A stretch of DNA of 64,000 bases. Source: Bacteroidetes bacterium GWF2_29_10 (lineage in GTDB: Bacteria; Bacteroidota; Bacteroidia; Bacteroidales; GWE2-29-8). The DNA lies in NCBI GenBank assembly GCA_001768555.1, contig MEOD01000079.1, positions 1-64,000 on the forward strand, written 5' to 3'. Made by a program: the position numbers and the translations under genes. Below the pieces are notes generated by a model. It saw only the letters and a list, made by a program, of their open reading frames with translations, did no database searches and was not told the DNA's origin. The number at the start of each line of letters is the position of its first letter. Within the stretch, counting starts at the first letter, position 1. Shown one piece after another: positions 39,087 to 50,700 of this stretch.

Positions 39087-41513
39087 ATGTCAATTAATGA
39101 TTTAATAAAATACCAAATGATATCTGACAATATAAATGATGATTCGGATTTAATACCATTGATTTCTTTAGATGAAGATGATATGTTCAAAGTAGAAGAT
39201 GTCCCTGACATTTTGTCGTTGTTACCTTTAAGAAATACTGTATTGTTTCCGGGAGTTGTTATTCCAATTACAGTAACACGCGAAAAGTCAATAAAACTAG
39301 TAAAGGATGCGTATAAAGGGAATAAAATAATAGGCGTTGTTACTCAACGAAACAGTCAAATAGAAGAACCAAAACCAACTGATTTATTTAATGTTGGCAC
39401 AATTGCATATATCGTGAAAATATTGCAAATGCCTGATAGTACAACAACCGTTATTATTCAAGGAAAAAAGAAGTTTGCTATAAAAGATATCGTTGCTTCA
39501 AAACCATATTTTAAGTCAACATATACTATCTATAAGCAAAACAAACAAAAAAAGGATACAAAGAATTTTAGCGCTTTAATTTCTTCAATAAAGGATATTG
39601 CTCTAAAAGTAGTTAAGAACTCTCCTAATATACCTCCTGAAACAGCTTTCGCTATAAAGAATATAGAAAATAGCAACTTCTTGATTAATTTTATCTCTTC
39701 AAATATTAATATTGATATTTTGGAGAAACAAAATATGCTAGAAATTCAAGATGTGGAGGAGAGAGCCTTAAAAGTGTTAGAGTATTTATCTAAAGAGTTA
39801 CAGGTTATTGAACTGAAAAATGAAATACAATCAAAAGTAAAGATTGATTTAGATAAGCAACAAAGAGATTATATACTTCACCAACAGTTAAAAACAATAC
39901 AAGAAGAGTTGGGTGGATTGTCTTACGAACAAGAAATAAATGAGCTGAAAGATAGAGCAAAAGATAAAAAATGGAGTGAAAAGATTAAAGAATTATTCAA
40001 TAAAGAGTTTGCTAAATTACAAAGGATGAATCCTTCGGCAGCTGAATATTCTGTTCAAATGAATTATATTGAAACTTTGTTAGATTTGCCATGGAATGAA
40101 TATACTAAAGATAATTATAATCTAAAAAATGCAAAAGCTATATTGGATCAAGATCATTTTGGACTGGAAAAGGTTAAAGAAAGAATACTAGAATATCTTG
40201 CTGTTTTAAAATTAAAAGGAGATTTGAAATCACCAATCTTATGCCTTGTTGGACCTCCTGGAGTGGGGAAGACCTCTTTAGGTAAATCAATAGCGAGGGC
40301 TTTAGGTAGAGGTTATGTTCGAATGTCATTAGGAGGTGTGCATGATGAAGCAGAAATAAGAGGGCATAGGAAAACATATATTGGTGCAATGCCTGGTAGA
40401 ATAATGCAAAATATAAAGAAATCAAAGTCTTCAAATCCTGTATTTGTTCTTGATGAAGTGGATAAATTAGGCTCTAGTTCTGTGCATGGCGATCCATCAT
40501 CAGCCTTATTAGAGGTTTTAGATCCAGAACAAAACTATTCTTTTAATGATAATTATTTAGATGTAGAATATGATTTGTCTCGAGTTATGTTTGTCGCTAC
40601 GGCAAATAATCCCGGACTTATCCAAAGTGCATTACTTGATAGGATGGAGCTGATAGATATAAGTGGATACATAATTGAAGAGAAGGTAGAAATAGCAAAG
40701 CGCCATTTAATACCAAAGCAAATATCTGAACATGGATTAGAGAAAACACAAATATTTTTCAATAAGAATATATTGGAAAAGATGATACAATCATACACCC
40801 GAGAATCAGGTGTTCGAAATTTAGAAAGATTGATTGCAAAAATTATAAGAAATACGGCTAAGTTTATTGCTTCAAATGAGAAGTATAATCCGAAAATCTC
40901 ACTAGAAGATGTTGAAAGAATATTAGGACCAGAGCGATTCTTAAATGAACAATCAGAAAAAAATAATGCAGTTGGTGTTGTTACGGGATTAGCTTGGACT
41001 TCATTTGGAGGTGATATCTTGTTTATAGAAGCAAGCCAAAGTAAGGGTAAGGGAATACTTACAGTTACGGGTAATTTGGGCGACATAATGAAAGAGTCGG
41101 CTACGCTGGCTTATCAATATATAAAGTCGAATGCAGAAACATTAGGAATTGATTTGAACTCTTTAGAAAATACTAACATACATATTCATGTTCCTGAAGG
41201 AGCTACGCCAAAAGATGGTCCTTCTGCAGGAGTAACAATGTTTACATCTATTGTGTCAGTTTTGACACAAAAAGCAGTTAAGTCTAATTTTGCAATGACT
41301 GGAGAAATTACCTTGCGAGGGAAGGTTCTTCCTGTTGGAGGAATAAAAGAGAAAATATTAGCAGCTAAGCGATCAAATATTACTGACATTATTTTGCCAG
41401 CAGACAATCTTAAAGATGTTGCTGAAATTAGTGAAGTTTATATAGCAGGGTTGAAGTTTCATTATATAAAAAATATGATGGAAATTACAAAGTTAATATT
41501 TGCAAAGAAATAA
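39087..41513 (+). CDS. lon: ATP-dependent protease Lon
   Basis: LPLRNTVLFPGVVIPI, GPPGVGKTSLGKSIARALGR, VFVLDEVDKLG, HVPEGATPKDGPSAGVTMFTS Ser-Lys dyad domain. Confidence 0.97.
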   Translation: MSINDLIKYQMISDNINDDSDLIPLISLDEDDMFKVEDVPDILSLLPLRNTVLFPGVVIPITVTREKSIKLVKDAYKGNKIIGVVTQRNSQIEEPKPTDLFNVGTIAYIVKILQMPDSTTTVIIQGKKKFAIKDIVASKPYFKSTYTIYKQNKQKKDTKNFSALISSIKDIALKVVKNSPNIPPETAFAIKNIENSNFLINFISSNINIDILEKQNMLEIQDVEERALKVLEYLSKELQVIELKNEIQSKVKIDLDKQQRDYILHQQLKTIQEELGGLSYEQEINELKDRAKDKKWSEKIKELFNKEFAKLQRMNPSAAEYSVQMNYIETLLDLPWNEYTKDNYNLKNAKAILDQDHFGLEKVKERILEYLAVLKLKGDLKSPILCLVGPPGVGKTSLGKSIARALGRGYVRMSLGGVHDEAEIRGHRKTYIGAMPGRIMQNIKKSKSSNPVFVLDEVDKLGSSSVHGDPSSALLEVLDPEQNYSFNDNYLDVEYDLSRVMFVATANNPGLIQSALLDRMELIDISGYIIEEKVEIAKRHLIPKQISEHGLEKTQIFFNKNILEKMIQSYTRESGVRNLERLIAKIIRNTAKFIASNEKYNPKISLEDVERILGPERFLNEQSEKNNAVGVVTGLAWTSFGGDILFIEASQSKGKGILTVTGNLGDIMKESATLAYQYIKSNAETLGIDLNSLENTNIHIHVPEGATPKDGPSAGVTMFTSIVSVLTQKAVKSNFAMTGEITLRGKVLPVGGIKEKILAAKRSNITDIILPADNLKDVAEISEVYIAGLKFHYIKNMMEITKLIFAKK

Positions 41514-41520
41514 GCTATGG

Positions 41521-41552
41521 GGGGTGGATTATTTAATCTGCCCCTTTTTATT
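41521..41552 (+). terminator. Terminator-like hairpin after lon
   Basis: GGGGTGGAT-tattta-ATCTGCCCC then TTTTTA; stem imperfect. Confidence 0.45.
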
Positions 41553-41574
41553 TTAATAGGTTTTATTTAAGAAG

Positions 41575-42591
41575 ATGACAAAGGCATATTGGGAAAGTAA
41601 AATATTTGCTATAAAAGAAGACGATTTTCTTAGTTTCGCTTTAGAAGCGTTTGCTTTTCAAAAGAATAATAACCCTGTTTATAATAGATATTTAAAAGAA
41701 ACAAAGCAGTTTGAGAAAAATATTTCAGAATATTATCAATTCCCAACACTTCCAATATCATTCTTTAAAACTCATGATGTTGTAACGCCTAAACCAAATA
41801 CAGAGTCTTCTTCAACGCATGTATTTTTAAGCAGTGGCACAACCGATTCCTTTAACAGAAGCAAGCATATAGTATTAGATTTGAGTATTTATGAGAAAAA
41901 TATTTATAATATATTCAATAAATTTTACGGTCCAGTAAATCAATATTTTTTCATAGGACTTTTGCCTAATTACTTGGAAAATAAATCATCATCATTAATA
42001 CACATGGTTGATAAGCTAATTAAGCAAGGTAGGGGTGGTGCTTTTATTAATGAACTAGATGAAGTCATAATAAAAGTTAACCAGTTAACAGAAGCACATT
42101 GTAAGGTAGTTTTATTCGGTGTAGCTTATAGCTTATTAGACTTGGCAGAATACATGCAAAAAAATAATGTTAAATTTAATAACACTGAAAATATAATAAT
42201 TGTCGAAACTGGAGGCATGAAGGGGCGACGCAAAGAAATTACAAAAGAAGAACTTCATCTTATTTTACAAAAACAATTAAATATTGATAAATTACATTCT
42301 GAATATGGCATGACCGAATTATTATCTCAGGCATATTCATCAGAATGCAATAAATATTTATGTCCTCCACAAATGAAAGTGTTTATTACAGAGCTTAACG
42401 ACCCTTTTGCTATAATAAAAGAACCAAACAAAAAAGGAGTTATTAATATTATAGATTTAGCAAATATATATTCTTGTTCATTTATAAAGACTGAAGATAT
42501 TGGACAGATAAACAGTGATGGCACTTTCTCTGTAAATGGGCGTTTAGATTATTCTGACTTGCGAGGTTGCAACCTCTTAATGGATAGCTGA
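41575..42591 (+). CDS. LuxE/PaaK-like acyl-protein synthetase
   Basis: HVFLSSGTTDSFNRSKHIVLD adenylation P-loop-like motif; VETGGMKGRRKEIT; SEYGMTELLSQAYS; FIKTEDIGQINSDGTFSVNGRLDYSDLRGCNLL. Confidence 0.82.
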   Translation: MTKAYWESKIFAIKEDDFLSFALEAFAFQKNNNPVYNRYLKETKQFEKNISEYYQFPTLPISFFKTHDVVTPKPNTESSSTHVFLSSGTTDSFNRSKHIVLDLSIYEKNIYNIFNKFYGPVNQYFFIGLLPNYLENKSSSLIHMVDKLIKQGRGGAFINELDEVIIKVNQLTEAHCKVVLFGVAYSLLDLAEYMQKNNVKFNNTENIIIVETGGMKGRRKEITKEELHLILQKQLNIDKLHSEYGMTELLSQAYSSECNKYLCPPQMKVFITELNDPFAIIKEPNKKGVINIIDLANIYSCSFIKTEDIGQINSDGTFSVNGRLDYSDLRGCNLLMDS

Positions 42592-42710
42592 TAAATTATA
42601 AAAACATGTACTGTTTCATCGTATGTATGCCTTCAGTGCTCCGTTTGCCAAAACATTTATCAGACAGTATCTCACTAAGTGTGTAAACTGAAAAAGTTAC
42701 TCTAAATTTT

Positions 42711-42920
42711 AACTCCTCCAACGCCTTCCCGAACTCCTCCAACGTCTTCCCGAACTCCTCCAACGCCTTCCCAAACTCCTCCAACGCCTTCCCAAACTCC
42801 TACAACGTCTTCCCAAAATCCTCCAACGCCTTCCCAAACTCCTACAACGTCTTCCCAAACTCCTCCAACGTCTTCCCAAACTCCTTCAACGTCTTCCCAA
42901 ACTCCTCCAACGCCTTCCTG
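42711..42920. repeat. Minisatellite A: exactly 10 tandem copies of a 21-bp unit
   Basis: AACTCCTCCAACGCCTTCCC(G/A) x10 with scattered substitutions. Confidence 0.97.
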
Positions 42921-43095
42921 AAATTATACTTTAAAACTCTCAAAATCAAACACTTTGCTTAATAAAATATCCATCAACGTAATTGATTGTTTTTTGATGT
43001 TTTGCCTTGCAATAACTTCATTAAGGCACTTTTATTACAACAATATATTGTAAATAAATATATTATAAAAGCGTTTGTCGAATTGTTAAATAGAA

Positions 43096-43581
43096 TTATT
43101 TAACGTTACTAGTTCTTTTAATTAGTTCTTCTTGAAGTTTTGCAACTCTTTGTTGGTATTTTTCTTGATTTATAGGCAATAAGTTAAAGCTTATTTCTAT
43201 AGTATTTCCATTATTACAAAATTGAATACCATCAGATAAGCTTTTTATTATGAATAAACCTGTATGGTTGTAGTTTTCATTTTTAGGATCTGTAGGGTCA
43301 GGAATATTACAAAAATCAAAACCTTTGCCTTCATCAATAACAGTAAAAGTAATTTTATTATCAGTGTTTGCAAATGAAATCGTAACACTTTTTTCTTCAT
43401 CTAATTTATTTCCATGCACAACAGCATTATTAAACGCCTCTGTTATTGCTAATAAAATATTTCCGTAATATGTTGAACTTATATGGTAATAGTCACAAAT
43501 TTCATTTATAAACTTTTCAATAATATTAACATTTTCTATTTTAGATTCAAGTTTTAATATATGCCTTGCCTTCTTTTTCAT
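43096..43581 (-). CDS. RsbW/SpoIIAB-like ATP-binding protein (HATPase_c)
   Basis: LLAITEAFNNAVVHGNK (N-box), VIDEGKGFDFCNIPDP, HTGLFIIKSLSDGI. Confidence 0.87.
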   Translation of the reverse strand: MKKKARHILKLESKIENVNIIEKFINEICDYYHISSTYYGNILLAITEAFNNAVVHGNKLDEEKSVTISFANTDNKITFTVIDEGKGFDFCNIPDPTDPKNENYNHTGLFIIKSLSDGIQFCNNGNTIEISFNLLPINQEKYQQRVAKLQEELIKRTSNVK

Positions 43582-43590
43582 TAGTCTTCT

Positions 43591-46500
43591 TTATTTTGAT
43601 ATATTATTTAAATATTCGTTAACTTTATTTTTATAAAATTGATTAAATTGAGGAATTACATTATAAAATAATTCCAAATCAGTTTTTTTATTGTTGTTAT
43701 ACTCAAAAATCTCTTTAGGGTTACTATAATTTTTAACATTTGATTCATTAGATTCCCTTTTTTCTTCCATATCTCTTTCGTTTTCTGCTTTTTCAGCTTC
43801 AAGTAATTTTGTTAATATTTTTTCCTGACGAAAAATAGTATTATTATTTATCATTTTATTTAATATCTCTTTTTCGGTTTGTTCCATTTCTTGCATCATT
43901 TTATTTAATTCACTATCAGGTAATTTTCCCGCTTTTTTTATATCATTTTGCATTTGGTTTAGCATTTGTCTTATAGCTTCTTGTTGTGCCGCCATTCTAA
44001 CTAGTTCTTCGCTAAGAGAATTTCCTGGTCGTTTATTATTTTGACCTTGTTTTCCCATTTTGTTTTTAAGGTCTTCCAATTGTTTATTTAATGCCTCTTG
44101 AAGTTTTCGCGCGTTTTGCATTGATTGTTTTTTCCCTTCTTTCCCCCCTCCAGGTTTATTGCAACTGCCTGGTTTGTTGCATTTACCATTTCCTTTACTT
44201 TTGCTTTGCATTTGCATATTGGATTGCATTTTCTCGAGAGATTCGTTAAGCACGAGAGCTAAGTTATTGATAGAAGTCATCGCATATTGTTGCTTAGCAG
44301 AAGCGTTTCCAATATGTCTTTTAGCCATATTATCAATAGCTTGCTTCATATTGTTTTGAATGTCTGCAATTTCTTTATTGACGAAAGAGCTAATTTGTAT
44401 TTGTCTTTTACTTAGAGCAAAAAGAGAATCTTCAATCATTTTAGAATCTTCTTGAATTTCTTTTTGTTGCTGTATTAGTTTTATATATTCAGGATTAGTT
44501 GGAGAAGTTTTAGAAAATTTAAGCATAACCTCTTCTTGATTGAAAGATATTTTTAGCAAGTTATCTAGAATTTGTCGGAGGCTATTATAATCCTCAGCTT
44601 GGTTTTCTTGTTCAACTTCATCTTTATAATTATTTAAATCGTTTGCAGCACTTTCAATATCCTCACTCGCATTTTTTTGATTTTTTGCTGCATTTGAATT
44701 TTTATTTTTGCTTAAATTTTCTTTAGCATTACTCATTTCTCTTTTAGCTTTGTCAAGTTTATCTTCAAGTTTAGGGAGAGCTTTATTATCTTTTATAGAT
44801 TTACCTAATTCTTCTAATTTTTTAACATTATCTTTTGCTTCTTGAAGTTTATTTTCCAGATCTGTTTGTTGATTTGAGAGTTTTTCTTTATCCTCTTTTT
44901 TATTTAATGTATTTTCAGAAAGTTCTTTTTGTTTTTTTGCTAAATCGTTAAGCATATCTATATTTTCGTTAAGTTTATTTTCAAACTCAAGTTGTTTAAA
45001 TAGTTCCATGCTTCTATCTAGTTCTTTTTCTATATCTTTATTTGACAGTTTTATTTCATCAATTTTTTTTTGCAACTCATCTTTATTAAAATCTTTTGTT
45101 AGATCTTCTATTTTCTTTAAAAGGTCTTTTATATCATCCGTTAGCAACTTGTCAAACATTTCTTGTAACATCTTTTGTTTTTCTAACAAATCAGGGTCTG
45201 GTTCATTAATTTGTTGTTGTATTGCCATTCTGTTTTGAAGGTCTTTTTTTAGATTATTTACATTTTGTTTAACCTGATTATATTTTTCTATAAGGTTTAT
45301 TACCTTTTGTTTGTCTTCCCAGGATGTATTCTTCTTATCATACAAATTTTGATTAACAGCATCCATTTCTTTTTTCACCAAAGACAATTCTTTTAAAGAC
45401 TCTTTTATGTTTTGGTTTATATCATCATAGTTTTCTTCAAGATTCTTTTGTATTTCTTTCAATTCAGGTAAACGATATTTTATTGTTTCAGTTTTAGCAG
45501 ATTTGCTCCCATTAACAGCGTCATTATCCCAAACTTCAAAGTAATATTCTATATTGTCGCTTAAGTCAATATTCATATTGCTTAAGTCTATATAATGATA
45601 AAATGTTTGGCGATTAATTAGTTTGTTAATTTTAATTTCTTCTATATTAAATGTTTGTGATTTTTTATCATCTCGCCAATTGAATGTTAGTTTTTTAAAA
45701 CCATAATCATCAGCAATTTCTCCTTTAAAATAAATAAGTTTAAAATTAACACTATCTGTTTTTTGTTCAATATCAATAACAGGTTTTGCATCCTTTATTA
45801 CATTTATAGAGAATACCATTGAGTCATTGCAATTTACATTTACATTATATGGAACTATTGAATAAATAATGTTGTCTAAAGCTTTTGCCGTTGTTTCAAA
45901 ATAGTTTTGTTTAGAAGCTTTTAATATTTTATCAATTTTGTTAATTCTAAAATTTATACCATCAGTTTCTCTAGTATAAAACTTCCATGTAATATTTGTT
46001 CCTTCAGGTATAACCATATCACCTATATTCGCAATATTTTCGTCAGTTTTGCCTATATATGAAGGGTAATTAACAGTTAAAACAAAGTTCAGAATAATAG
46101 GCTTACTCAATACATTAATTTTATAATCAACTGAACGATATTCACATGATTCAAAGAAAAAATCTATTGAACTATTTAGGTTTTTTAATTTGTATTCAAA
46201 TTCTAGATTATTTTTTTTAATTAATTTATATGTTCCTATTTGAGTTTTAATGTAAACATCATTCGGAACTTCTGTTCCTATTAATTTTAGTTTAATTATA
46301 TAATCCTCATTTTGTAAAACGTTCAAATGTTTATTAAGCAATATAAACTTAAAAGGCATTGGTTTTTCAAAATGCTTATTATGTTGTACTATTCTTGTTG
46401 TTGGTTCGGTAATTACATTTGGAAATACAATCAATAAAGAAATAATAATAAAAATCGGAATTAGAGAATATTTAAAATATTTTAAAGTTGTTTTAAAATC

Positions 46501-46947
46501 TATTATTTTAATAAATTTTAGAGGTTTTATTAATTCTGTTTTTTGATTTATACTTTCGTTTATTAGTTCTTGGCTTCCTTGATTTTCATTTGCAAGCTCT
46601 TTTAATTGCAAAATGTTTATTAGTTTGTCTTGAACTTCTTCAAAGTGATTCCCTATTATTTCTGCAGCTTGATTATGGCTTATACATTTACCTATTTTAA
46701 ACAACTTAAACATCGGAATAAGTACAAACCTTGTTATTATGTAAAGATTGGCCGTAATAAATGCATAAAATAATATAGTCCTTACAATCTCGTTAAAACG
46801 CCCATAATACTCAAGTAAAGAGATGAAAATTAAGAATAGAACAAACACACTTATCCAATATATCAAACCCCTGTAAAGTTGGTTTTGATAATATTTACGA
46901 ATAAACTCGTCTAATTTATTTATCAATAATTGATAATTGTCATTCAT
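43591..46947 (-). CDS. DUF4175-like large membrane/coiled-coil protein
   Basis: 1118 aa; N-terminal TM helices, Ig-like middle, extended K/E/Q/N coiled coil (EMFDKLLTDDIKDLLKKIEDLTKDFNKDELQKKIDEI...). Confidence 0.7.
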   Translation of the reverse strand: MNDNYQLLINKLDEFIRKYYQNQLYRGLIYWISVFVLFLIFISLLEYYGRFNEIVRTILFYAFITANLYIITRFVLIPMFKLFKIGKCISHNQAAEIIGNHFEEVQDKLINILQLKELANENQGSQELINESINQKTELIKPLKFIKIIDFKTTLKYFKYSLIPIFIIISLLIVFPNVITEPTTRIVQHNKHFEKPMPFKFILLNKHLNVLQNEDYIIKLKLIGTEVPNDVYIKTQIGTYKLIKKNNLEFEYKLKNLNSSIDFFFESCEYRSVDYKINVLSKPIILNFVLTVNYPSYIGKTDENIANIGDMVIPEGTNITWKFYTRETDGINFRINKIDKILKASKQNYFETTAKALDNIIYSIVPYNVNVNCNDSMVFSINVIKDAKPVIDIEQKTDSVNFKLIYFKGEIADDYGFKKLTFNWRDDKKSQTFNIEEIKINKLINRQTFYHYIDLSNMNIDLSDNIEYYFEVWDNDAVNGSKSAKTETIKYRLPELKEIQKNLEENYDDINQNIKESLKELSLVKKEMDAVNQNLYDKKNTSWEDKQKVINLIEKYNQVKQNVNNLKKDLQNRMAIQQQINEPDPDLLEKQKMLQEMFDKLLTDDIKDLLKKIEDLTKDFNKDELQKKIDEIKLSNKDIEKELDRSMELFKQLEFENKLNENIDMLNDLAKKQKELSENTLNKKEDKEKLSNQQTDLENKLQEAKDNVKKLEELGKSIKDNKALPKLEDKLDKAKREMSNAKENLSKNKNSNAAKNQKNASEDIESAANDLNNYKDEVEQENQAEDYNSLRQILDNLLKISFNQEEVMLKFSKTSPTNPEYIKLIQQQKEIQEDSKMIEDSLFALSKRQIQISSFVNKEIADIQNNMKQAIDNMAKRHIGNASAKQQYAMTSINNLALVLNESLEKMQSNMQMQSKSKGNGKCNKPGSCNKPGGGKEGKKQSMQNARKLQEALNKQLEDLKNKMGKQGQNNKRPGNSLSEELVRMAAQQEAIRQMLNQMQNDIKKAGKLPDSELNKMMQEMEQTEKEILNKMINNNTIFRQEKILTKLLEAEKAENERDMEEKRESNESNVKNYSNPKEIFEYNNNKKTDLELFYNVIPQFNQFYKNKVNEYLNNISK

Positions 46948-47439
46948 TTTGTTTCAATTCTGTTTGCGAAATTACAAATTTATAGTTTATTTAATAACGA
47001 CCTAAATAAATTTTATTTTATAAAATAATGTTTGATTTATAATGATTTAGAATTCTGTTTTCTTCGCTAATCAAAATCATCCCATTATACTACTAATTGA
47101 TTACCTGACGCAATCTCCTAAACAAGGTTTATAAAGCCAAGCTTGTAAATCAATTTTCTCAAAAAATTAAGTATTATAAAAACTAAAAGATTTGACAGAT
47201 ACAAATTGAATTATAATATAGCTTTTAACACTTTAAGAACAAGTATTATTACTAAAAACAGTCCATATTTATATCATTACAGCATTTCATGTTGTTCCTA
47301 TAAATGATTTTATGTAAAAACTTATTTATCTCTATGAAGAATATTTCAACTTCCCATCGGCTTTTATACTAATATATTTTACATTAAATAAAAGGAGCTA
47401 ATAACTTTTTGCTTTAACCAAAATCAATTTTTGATATAG

Positions 47440-47488
47440 AGCACATGTAAAGCACATATAAAGCACATATAAAGCACATATACAGCAC
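47440..47488. repeat. 11-bp tandem repeat, about 4.5 copies
   Basis: AGCACATGTAA AGCACATATAA AGCACATATAA AGCACATATAC AGCAC. Confidence 0.9.
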
Positions 47489-47714
47489 TTTAATCTCGCT
47501 TTTAACTCTGTGCAATCAACCCGAAATCACATTTTATGCTAATAATCAAATGATTAACTATTAAAATTAACACATATTTACTTTTTGTTATTTTAAATAA
47601 TACATACATCATCAGCTTTAATTATCAATATATTAATTAAAAAAAATACAATGCGATAAAATTGATTATGTTTTTTTTTATTGAGAATAGATAATAGTTG
47701 TTTATTATTTTTGT

Positions 47715-47722
47715 TACTTTTG
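47715..47722 (+). promoter_or_regulatory. -7 element for the 47746 gene
   Basis: TACTTTTG 23 bp before the ATG. Confidence 0.35.
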
Positions 47723-47745
47723 AGCTATTATAAGTTTATAAATAA

Positions 47746-50700
47746 ATGCAAGTAGATATCAAGAAGTTTTTCATTTTTTTAGTTTGTATTTTGATATTTA
47801 ACACTATTTGTTTTTCCCAAGAAACCTATTTATTTACACGCTATAAAACGATATATCCTCAAAAGAATGTTATTTTTGAAATAGATAGTTTGTCGATTAT
47901 TCCTAATTCAGTAATAATTTATAATGAAAATGGTGTTATCGTTGATACTTCTAAGTATGAATTAAAATGGATTAATTCAAAAATTAAAGTAAAAAATATT
48001 ATTCCTAATGATGACAGCTTATGGCTTATAACTTATAGTGTCTTTGAAATAGACCTAGGTAAAGATTTTTATGATAAAAGAAAAAAGAAACTCCCAGATG
48101 ATATAAAAGAATTTATTAAAGATGGGAAAGTGGCTCCAAAGGTATTTTTTTTTAATCCAAACGAACAAGAAACATTTAATCTGAGTGAAATACAAAAGCA
48201 AGGCAATATTTCCAGAGGAATATCCATGGGGAATAATCAGGATGTTGTTGTAAATTCAGGTTTAAACTTGCAATTCTCAGGCAACCTGACAGATGATATA
48301 AAGATTAATGGAGTTATTACTGATAACAATATTCCAATACAAGCAGAGGGAACCACGCAACAACTAAATGAATTTGACAAGGTTTATGTTGATGTAGAAA
48401 TAAAAGACAAAAACAAAATAACAATAGGAGATATTGAAGTTCAAGAAAATGCTCAATTCCTCAAATTTAGTAAAAAAATACAAGGAATTAATTATTCAAC
48501 AGACCTTTCCGATACTAATTATATTCTCAAAAACGATCTTTCTTTAGCTCTCAGCAAAGGAAAGTATGCAAAAAAAAACATAATACCTGTTAACGGGAAT
48601 CAAGGTCCATATAAATTAAGTGGAATGGATAATGAGATGTTTGTTATTATTCTTTCTGGTTCGGAGAGAATTTATATTGATGGGAAGCTAATAAAAAGAG
48701 GAGAAGAAAATGATTATGTAATTGATTATAACACAGGGGAACTTGTTTTTACAAAAAACTTGCTAGTAAATAAAGAAATGCGAATCATTGCAGAATATGA
48801 ATATATTGACAAAAATTATGTTCGCACAATGTATTTTGAAAAAATTAATTATCAAAATAAAAATATAAATCTTAATTTCTCTTTTTTCTCTGAGCAAGAT
48901 TCTAAAAACCAACCTATAAATCAAAGCCTAACAGATAAAGAAAAAAAAGTACTTAATAATGCAAGTGATGATTACAATTATGTTTACATAAAATCCATTG
49001 ACACAAATTCTAATTCAAGTAATCAAATAACATACATTCTTACTGATTCTTTGGATTATGATTCAGTTTTGGTTTATTCAAACGATAAAAGTATTGCCAT
49101 TTATAGTGCAACATTTGCTTATGAGGGGCTTAATAAAGGAAATTATATAAAAGAAAACAACATTGTCAATGGAACTGTTTTTCGTTGGGTTAGCCCTTTG
49201 AATGGAGTATCTCAAGGTGATTACGATCCTATAAAAGTATTATACGCACCTTTAAAAAAACAAATGGCCGAACTAAACATCAAATTAAATCCTCGTGAAG
49301 ATTTCCAAATAAAATGTGATATTAGTTATAGTAATTATGATAAAAACACATTTTCCAGCAATAATCTAAATTCAAACAAAGGCAATGCTGTAAACATAGG
49401 AGTTGATAAAACTTTCAAAAGTAATAATTGGAAGTATAAAACTCACTTTGACGCACAATATATAAACAAGTTTTTTTCGCCTATTGAAAATTTCAAACCT
49501 GTAGAATATAATAGAGATTGGAATATTACTTCGACTAAACTCGCAAATGAATATTCTAGTAATCTTAACTTTGTTGCAAATAACAAAAACAACTCTGTCA
49601 ACTACACTTTTTCAAACCTATTTAAAGACTCTTATAAAGCATTTAAAAATGATATAAAAAGCATTTATTCAGTAAAAACATTTAATCTCTCAACAGATGC
49701 TAGCTATTTAACATCTGATGATATTATTTTCTCTTCTTCTTATTTAAAATATAAACTATCCGCTCAAAATCAATTCAAATACTTCTCTGCTCTCATATCT
49801 TATGAAGAAGATGTTAATAAAATATTAGATAGTAATAATATTTTAAATCTTAGTAGTTTTAGATATAATACACTTAGCTCCGAATTTAAGAACTCTAACA
49901 TATCGCATCATAATTTAAATCTAAAACATAGCATCCGTACAGATTTGTTTCCTAATAATAAAGGTTTTTCTTTCAAATCAGTTACAAATGAATACAAAAC
50001 CGATTACCAGCTTATTAACAAAACTAATAATCAATGTAAAATTTCCGGAACATATAGAAACACTAATTATAAAGACTCTATAAATAATGAAGATTATCTC
50101 ATTAGTGGAATAGAATTTTCTCAAAAAACAAAAAACTCTGCAATACAATTTAACATGTATTATGAATTTGGATCTGGAATGGAAAACAAAAAAGAGTATA
50201 CTTTTATTGAAGTTGGTAAAGGAAAAGGTTATTACGCTTGGAATGATTATAATAAAAATGGCATAAAAGAACTTAATGAATTCGAATTAACTCAGTTTGT
50301 TGACAATGCTGAATATATTAAATTATACACTCCAACAAATGAATTTGTAAAAGCATATTATAATCAGTATACTCAATCTATAAACTTCTCTCCTGAAAAA
50401 TTTTCAAGATTAAAAGATAATAGAGCATATTCAATATATAAAAGATTCCAATTTTTGTCTGTTTTGCGAACTGATAAAAAATTAATTCAAGAAAACTTCG
50501 TGGATGCAATGAACCCTATTTATAAAAAATCATCAGATACTACAATATTAACAAACAATATAAACTATAAAAACACTGTATACCTTAATCGCAATAACGA
50601 AATTTATACAATTGATTACTCATTTGCAAAAGACATTAAAAAAAATATTATGCTATATGGGCAAGACGTTAAATGGGATAAATTTCAATCAATTCATTCT

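Noticed and set aside
42596-42784. Minus-strand 62-aa ORF inside minisatellite A (MEEFGKALEEFGKTLEEF...)
   Set aside because: Begins at a non-ATG (TTG) codon inside the repeat; neighbouring copies contain TAG stops in the same frame; no promoter or RBS evident. Best treated as repeat, not CDS.
42711-42920. CRISPR array
   Set aside because: Units are contiguous 21-bp tandem copies without unique spacers, and no cas genes are present. The same applies to 63390-63509 and 47440-47488.
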